Assembly: GCA_030407005.1 (NCBI GenBank)
Contig: JAUDYN010000002.1
Coordinates: forward strand, 3,038,001 to 3,102,000
Source: Desarmillaria ectypa
Lineage: Eukaryota > Basidiomycota > Agaricomycetes > Agaricales > Physalacriaceae
Reading direction: 5' to 3'
DNA: 64,000 nucleotides
The notes under the pieces were generated by a model. The model ran no database searches and was not told the DNA's origin. It saw only the letters and a list, made by a program, of their open reading frames with translations. This document shows, one piece after another, positions 58,982 to 64,000 of this stretch. The translations under genes were made by a program, and so were the position numbers. Each line of letters begins with the position of its first letter. The stretch's first letter is position 1.

Positions 58982-60539
58982 GTGTCTTGCTGGCGAGTAC
59001 CGTTTGACGATGGTGATTCCGACTCAGATACTAGCGCTCATCTCTTTTGTAGATTTATATACTTGATTGGTGCTGAATTGGAAGACCTTGACAGTGAACG
59101 TGGAAAGATGGTAGCCCGCATAGCAGAACGCAAATGCCTTCTCTCTTCAGTCCGTCGCCTACCCCCAGAGATCTTGTTCAAAATATTTCTCAGTACGATC
59201 ATCTTCCCTATTCCGCGAACGCGATCCCAAAGAGATACACACTGGTGGAATTTTTGCCCTAGTGAGAGCGCGTTGTGGTCAATTGAGCTCGTATGCAAAA
59301 CATGGCCCGGCGCCGTCCTTGACTTCTCCGAGCTTTGGTCGAGCATTAATATATCCCTCAGTGACGACAATTTTTCGCCTCATAACTTTCGCTACGTCCG
59401 GAAACTAGCGCGCTAGGTTGCACAAACGCGATGTCATTCATTATCAACCTTGATATGCTCAGGATCTTGCCATGGACGTTGACGTCTTCCAGGTCTTTGC
59501 CGCCTCGGCTTTCCACGCTCTTGTTCTCCATGCAAAATCGAATACAATCTCTCTATCTCTATCTACCCACTGCGATGTTCACTTCTGTGACAACTCTACA
59601 ACTTTGCCTGCCTATCCTCCGACAACTTACTCTACTCTCCACGAATGGCGAATTGGAGACACGCCACTCTTAAATGCTCTTGATACCGTGGATATAGGAG
59701 ACGTCGTCTTTACTCTCGATTTACCCTACCATCAGATCACTCATTATTCCACTGACCACGTCCTCCACTCTCATCGAAATCCCGGACTTTCGACTTTTAA
59801 TATCCTCCGGCTTTTGTCAGAGGCGGAAATTTTAGAAGCTTGTGATTTGAGATGTGAAGCTGAAGCATCGTCGGAGGCATTCGAGGTTGAAGACCTTTCA
59901 CGATCTTTTTTAAAGCTTCAAACATTGACCTTAAGCTCGTGGGCATACACATACCATCCCAGTTCTGTTATTGCTAGGCTTCTTAATGTCCTCACATTGC
60001 TTCGCTTGTCTAGTCTCGGAGTGCACTGTTGTGTAGATGAGGGACAAGTGTGCGATACTGTGCAGACCTTTACAGCTGTTCGGGGGGGGGGAGGGGCAAT
60101 ATGTCGATCGCAGTCGCCTCTGACTGCATTTCACTTCACCCACGGTAATATAAACGAAAAGGATCTTCTCCGCATCTTTCGCAGTGCCTCATCCACCCTC
60201 CAAGAAGTTGAGCTCCTTGACGTGGATCCTACGGCCTTGACAGACGACATCCCTACCCCTCTAGTGATAGTGGACGCGGATAACGTGCTCCTACCAAGGC
60301 TGCATACCCTGCATATCAGTAGCGAAATGCAGTTTCATGTCCATCTTTTCGTGAAAATGGTGGAGTCGCGTTGGACGTGCAAAATCCTTTCTGTCCAGCG
60401 TCTTCGAACGATCAGACTCTGTCGATTATTGAATATCGAAGATGACAAAGAAGTGGAGGAACTCGGACGCACATTAGCCTTGTCTAAGCTGGAGGAATAT
60501 CGTACTGAAGGATTGGAATTATCCTACAGCATTCTCTAA
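58982..60539 (+). pseudogene. F-box/LRR protein gene, frame-disrupted
   Basis: The F-box is intact (SSVRRLPPEILFKIFLSTI at about 59140-59200) after a short coiled coil (LEDLDSERGKMVARIAE), followed by the family's SALWSIELVCKTWPGAVLDFSELWS. The frame stops at 59414-59416. The next repeats continue in a second frame (LYLYLPTAMFTSVTTLQLCLP to about 59670) and then a third (LLNALDTVDIGDVVFTLDLPYHQITHYS to the stop at 60539). No GT-AG intron was found that bridges either change. The open third frame is 300 codons long, so the lesions are recent, or two short introns were missed. F-box/LRR proteins select substrates for SCF ubiquitin ligases. Confidence 0.6.
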
Positions 60540-60795
60540 GTCTGTGACCGGCAGATAAGCTTAGACATTGCAGCATGCATCACTCATCCATTCGAGCGGC
60601 TCCCTCCGTCTCACATGCGTGTAATACTCCTCTGTTGGCTGCTCAAAGAATATATGTATCTTGTCGAGCGCTATCGCATAGCTTTGGCGGTTTGAACCGG
60701 TTGTTGCCAGTGCCCATGCCACATGGTCGTTGGCCAGTAACCCGACGTAAATACAAAACTTCTAAAGCGACCTTCCAATGAAACCATGCACTATT
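60540..60795. other. Upstream region of U6 copy 2
   Basis: About 250 bp between the F-box gene and U6. No TATA box is evident at the usual -25 position of U6 genes. Confidence 0.4.
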
Positions 60796-60819
60796 GTCCC
60801 CTTCGGGGTGACATACGAA

Positions 60820-60850
<31 letters not shown>

Positions 60851-60912
60851 GGCCCCTGCACAAGGATGACACGCTTTCCCGGAGTGGTAGATCTACGGAT
60901 CTCAATATTTAT
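60796..60912 (+). ncRNA. SNR6: U6 spliceosomal snRNA, copy 2
   Basis: It is identical in sequence and length (117 nt) to copy 1, with the same 5' stem GTCCCCTTCGGGG, ACAGAGA box, AGC region and internal stem-loop, and ends at tttt at 60912-60915. Identity continues a few bases past the terminator (cttcat), then the flanks differ. The 5' flanks share nothing obvious. It lies in the opposite orientation to copy 1, about 6.5 kb away. Confidence 0.93.
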
Positions 60913-61689
60913 TTTCTTCATCTCACCTGTCACTTTGTCTGAAAATTACCACCGTTAAAGTGGACCCATCTCCGGGTACCCATCGACCGCACGAGACGCA
61001 CTCTGCGTCTCACCAAATATTATTTATATAAATATGTTTGAGCTTGGTATTCTCCGTTTCTCTCTTTCCGACCACTATGCTGGCCTTTCGCTTAGACTTG
61101 TTGTCAACCGACGCGATTTATGGCTCATATCATATCATCAATACGAATATCTGAAACTTCAAAATTTCATTAATTACTCCCAATATTGCTTCGAGAATCG
61201 ATATGTTCTTCCTCTCCTGCTCATACATTTTTCTGCTCTTCGTCATGATATCCTCTGCATGAAAGCACGGAAGCCCAAAGGGAAATGTTTACCTTCAAGC
61301 TCTCCCGAACGTCGTCATTCCACGCATGACCGCTCACAGTCAATCAAAACGGGAAGGGCCAGCGAAGACAACGCTCTCTGACTGCTCTAGTCGAGGAGGT
61401 GAAGGCTGGAGCTATCGAAATGCGTAATCCTAGAGACGATCTCTTGGACATACTACCATTGTATTAGTTTCGTGGTTTCATGGACCCGAGCACCCGCTTC
61501 GCTCTTTGACTTGTTTACCTGTTTAGTTGTACCAAACCTCAAGTCCAGCATTGGGCTGACAGTGACGCTCCAGACGTATTGTCGACAGATGAAGGTAAGG
61601 AGAGGGCTTAATTATCCATGGCAAAGGAGTGTGCGACACATACGAAAACGAAGGTGGGGATGATTTTGTGGTCTATCCTGCAGACTACA
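60913..61689. other. Intergenic stretch
   Basis: A 115-codon plus-strand frame at 61034-61381 has no motif and low coding character. A helical piece, ALVEEVKAGAIEMRNPRDDLL, at about 61383-61445 in another frame is isolated and ends in a stop. Nothing is assigned. Confidence 0.4.
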
Positions 61690-62928
61690 TCATGATAACT
61701 TGGCAGAGAACTTAGGTCTCTTAACAAACTCAACGAGATTGATGAGTGCTCGCTTCGCAAGTGACTTGACTCTCCATTTTCCTAGAAAGCAAAAATCAAT
61801 GGAAACCCCACTCTAAGCCTGTAAAGACTCACCTTTTCGAATAGGCTCTGTCGCCGGCAGAAGCTCCTCTGAGTCGAACGGCGACGAATCAAGTTCATGC
61901 GAGTCCGAAGGATGAGATCCTAGGTCTTCCGTAGATGTTCCAGAAGCCGCTGACATTATACTATACACCATTGAGAAGTTGTCCGGAAGAGGCGTGTGGT
62001 CAACCGGCGGAGCCTCTGGCGGCTCGAAAAGTATCGATCCATACCGTGCAAGCTGATACTCCTGCACGATTCTGAAAACAAAAGTAAGATCAGGAGAATA
62101 ATCGCAGCAATTGGAGATGGTCGCTTACTCTTGAAAGAGATTCAGGTCTCCGTGTAGCCGCGACGGATCAGATATCTCAGGAACGTTTGACAAGACGTGG
62201 TCGATACGCAAAACAGGCACGAAGATGTCATCTTCCTCAGGATTATCGGAGCCTGTTATCTTAGCCATAAACGTCCTGCAGGTGTGACTATCGGTCTCCG
62301 ACGCGTCGTCCGGAACATCTATGTCTGGGGCGTCTTGCTGACCGTCGAGAATCCGAAGGGCTTGGTCGTCATCTATTCCAGCTCGGAGGAGTTGGTCATA
62401 GCGTGTATCCTCCTGTATGGCTTTGACAAGCGGAGAAGAAAACTTCACATATGGTGACTGAGAATAGTCCCGCCATTCAGTTGGTACCCGTGCGCAAACG
62501 TCGTAACAGGTAGGATGATAGCAATTATCCCAGGGCAATGCCCTCGATAGTTCCAGAGGCTCCCTTGACCTAGGATGGGCCGTTTCAGGCAAGATAGGAA
62601 CACACATGGCAGGACGCGCGTGCTGGGATTTCCGAGGGTGAGGCTTTGTGAGGCCCTGTTGCACTGGCCGAATGTCGATAACATGGTATTTATTATCCCC
62701 ATCAGCCCGCCTCTCAACCTAAAAAGCGACTCTTTATTCGGTAAGATTGAAGCAAACAGCGAAAAGACGCACCAACAAGCAATGGCCCGCGTACATCCTA
62801 TCTTGCAAACCATCCAGTTTTTTCCGCATAAGGTCGTCGCCTCCGTCACAGTACAACTCCAGTGTTGCAGCGACATCGATAGAAAAAGCAAAATAATGAC
62901 GCAACGGTGGGACGACTCGAGACTGCAT
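61690..62928 (-). CDS. Orphan protein, function unknown
   Basis: Exons 62928-62773, 62718-62129, 62071-61833 and 61781-61690 give 1077 nt and 358 residues in frame. It begins MQSRVVPPLRHYFAFSID, has a central acidic region (DDDQALRILDGQQDAPDIDVPDD), a conserved-looking segment IVQEYQLARYGSILFEPPEAPP, and a basic tail RVKSLAKRALINLVEFVKR. No signal peptide, transmembrane segment or known domain is seen. The last intron skips a stop at about 61813; the basic tail that follows looks coding. The start could lie further upstream, because the frame is open to about 62961 without an ATG. Confidence 0.65.
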
Positions 62929-63370
62929 ATCGGTGAATAGAAAGCCTTTGCCAGAGAGCAACGAGGGTGAGAGTGGGCGCGAAGGGGAGGGGACCGGTGG
63001 TGGCGGCTAGATCCAGCATTTTATACCGTCTCCAGGGTGGCACAGGAAAGACAATCGAGACAAAAGGAGGACAAAGGAAAGCAATAGCGTGAGAAAATGA
63101 TCCGTAAATTACATTGATGAATTTGATTTCTTTATTACTTTCAACTGGTCTTAATTCTGGTTATGTTCTCTTCCAAGTTTCTCGTGTCAAAACAAAGGAA
63201 CTCTTGTCTATCTGTGACCAACGCGAAATTGCGGTGGCAGCATCTCATATAAAATCGAAGACATGTATTGATAGGACCCATTCTTGCGTTGTACTCGACG
63301 TTGAGCGCTCTTACACTCACTTGCAGTATAAGTATACTAGGCCTGGTGCCTCCTCTCTCTTTTTCTTCAA

Positions 63371-64000
63371 TGCCTTGTTCTGTACTCCCCGAAGACCGCA
63401 GTTCCGTCTGGCTGGCCAGTGTGCTAAAACCTCGGCGCGATAGGACCCGAACGGCACCCTCAATCTTCAAGCCTGGTCAAATTTGCGTCGTCAAGGAATC
63501 CATATTTACGCCGCTGTGTGCTGCTTTGAATGGCGTACCCGTACCACTGGAAACCAGAGAAGGCTCCTCACTGACTACCCGGGATGGCGAAGTCATACCC
63601 GTTTCTTCTGGGAAAGAAAGACCGTGCATTATCATGGATGCCACTTCTGACCTTTCATCTCGTCGAAATCCGAAGAAGGGCTATTTGATCTGTCTCATGG
63701 CCACGTTTGCATCTTCTGGTGGTCAGTACGAACGTCTTGGAAAGTTGCTCCAGCGATTTGTCGTTCCCATCAAACCAAATCCACAGCTTCCTCCCGACAT
63801 GGACATGGATGCGTTGAAGACGGAACCAGCCTGGTGCAATCCCCGGCAGTGGGCGATCTCTTTTATGATATACACGGAGCAGCCTATGAGGCCTTATACG
63901 TCTCGTGATGGTAAAAGTCGTCGACTTTCCAGGGCCGAGTATGACAGGCTGGCCCAACACTGTTTCAACCAGCGGGCTTTATGGGAGCGTGACACGGAGG
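63371..64000 (+). CDS. Orphan protein, truncated by the window edge
   Basis: From ATG at 63371 an uninterrupted frame runs to the last base, 210 codons so far. It begins MPCSVLPEDRSSVWLASV, contains FKPGQICVVKESIFTPL, KKGYLICLMATFASSGGQYERLG, VVPIKPNPQLPPDMDMD and WAISFMIYTEQPMRPY, and continues past the edge. The alternation of hydrophobic strands suggests a folded domain, but I do not recognise it. No signal peptide. A similar style of beta-rich orphan is common in Agaricomycetes. The 3' end and any further introns are outside the window. Confidence 0.7.

Noticed and set aside
1..64000. CRISPR arrays, integrated phage, transposases, retrotransposon LTRs
   Set aside because: No arrays of direct repeats, integrase/reverse-transcriptase/transposase motifs or long terminal repeats were seen. 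The window is eukaryotic and gene-dense.

Overview
The window is nuclear DNA of a filamentous basidiomycete, most likely an Agaricomycete. Nearly all genes are split by short GT-AG introns of about 45-60 nt. Both strands are densely used. The best-preserved proteins look like mushroom-forming fungal orthologues, and an expanded F-box/LRR family, DUF-type orphans, small secreted cysteine-containing proteins and a copper radical oxidase are present. Gene models were spliced by hand. For most of them the exon lengths were summed and the reading frame closes exactly.

Layout. 1-4.3 kb: G-protein gamma subunit (+), a coiled-coil orphan (-) and a divergent orphan with a possible nuclease-like fold (+). 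4.5-9.3 kb: an accessory, decayed stretch with a glutaminase A pseudogene (-), unassigned exon-like fragments and an F-box/LRR relic (+). 9.5-16.4 kb: anoctamin/Ist2 (-), eIF2B beta (+) and mitochondrial GUF1 (-). 16.8-27.6 kb: myotubularin phosphatase (-), GPI10 (+), a channel-like membrane gene (-), branched-chain aminotransferase (-) and TRM2 (-). 28-34.8 kb: copper radical oxidase (-), PNO1 (+), eL14 (-) and a DUF3835/URI-like protein (+). 35.4-39 kb: a 1059-residue nuclear-looking protein kinase (-). 40.9-47.2 kb: Mss4/DSS4 (-), CTF18 (+) and an ABHD11-type hydrolase (-). 47.4-49.2 kb: two paralogous small secreted proteins in divergent orientation. 49.5-57 kb: an ADGF-type adenosine deaminase (-), U6 snRNA (-) and a peroxisomal acyl-CoA ligase (-). 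57.2-64 kb: intron-containing tRNA-Ser(CGA) (-), DPB4 (+), a disrupted F-box/LRR gene (+), a second U6 snRNA (+), an orphan (-) and a coding region that runs off the right edge.

How the genes relate. There is no metabolic or defence cluster. The region is mainly housekeeping: translation and ribosome assembly (GCD7, GUF1, PNO1, eL14, TRM2), replication and cohesion (CTF18, DPB4), membrane lipids, GPI anchors and trafficking (IST2, YMR1, GPI10, DSS4), amino-acid and nucleoside metabolism (BCAT, ADA), and splicing RNA (U6). Several pairs are head-to-head with only about 110-220 bp between start codons. Lineage-specific material sits at 4.3-9.4, 39.4-40.9, 47.4-54 and 58.9-63 kb. The most unusual protein is the kinase at 35.4-39 kb. 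It lacks the VAIK lysine but carries a lysine in place of the third glycine of the glycine loop, as WNK kinases do, and this domain is fused to a long acidic tail with two SAP-like helices.
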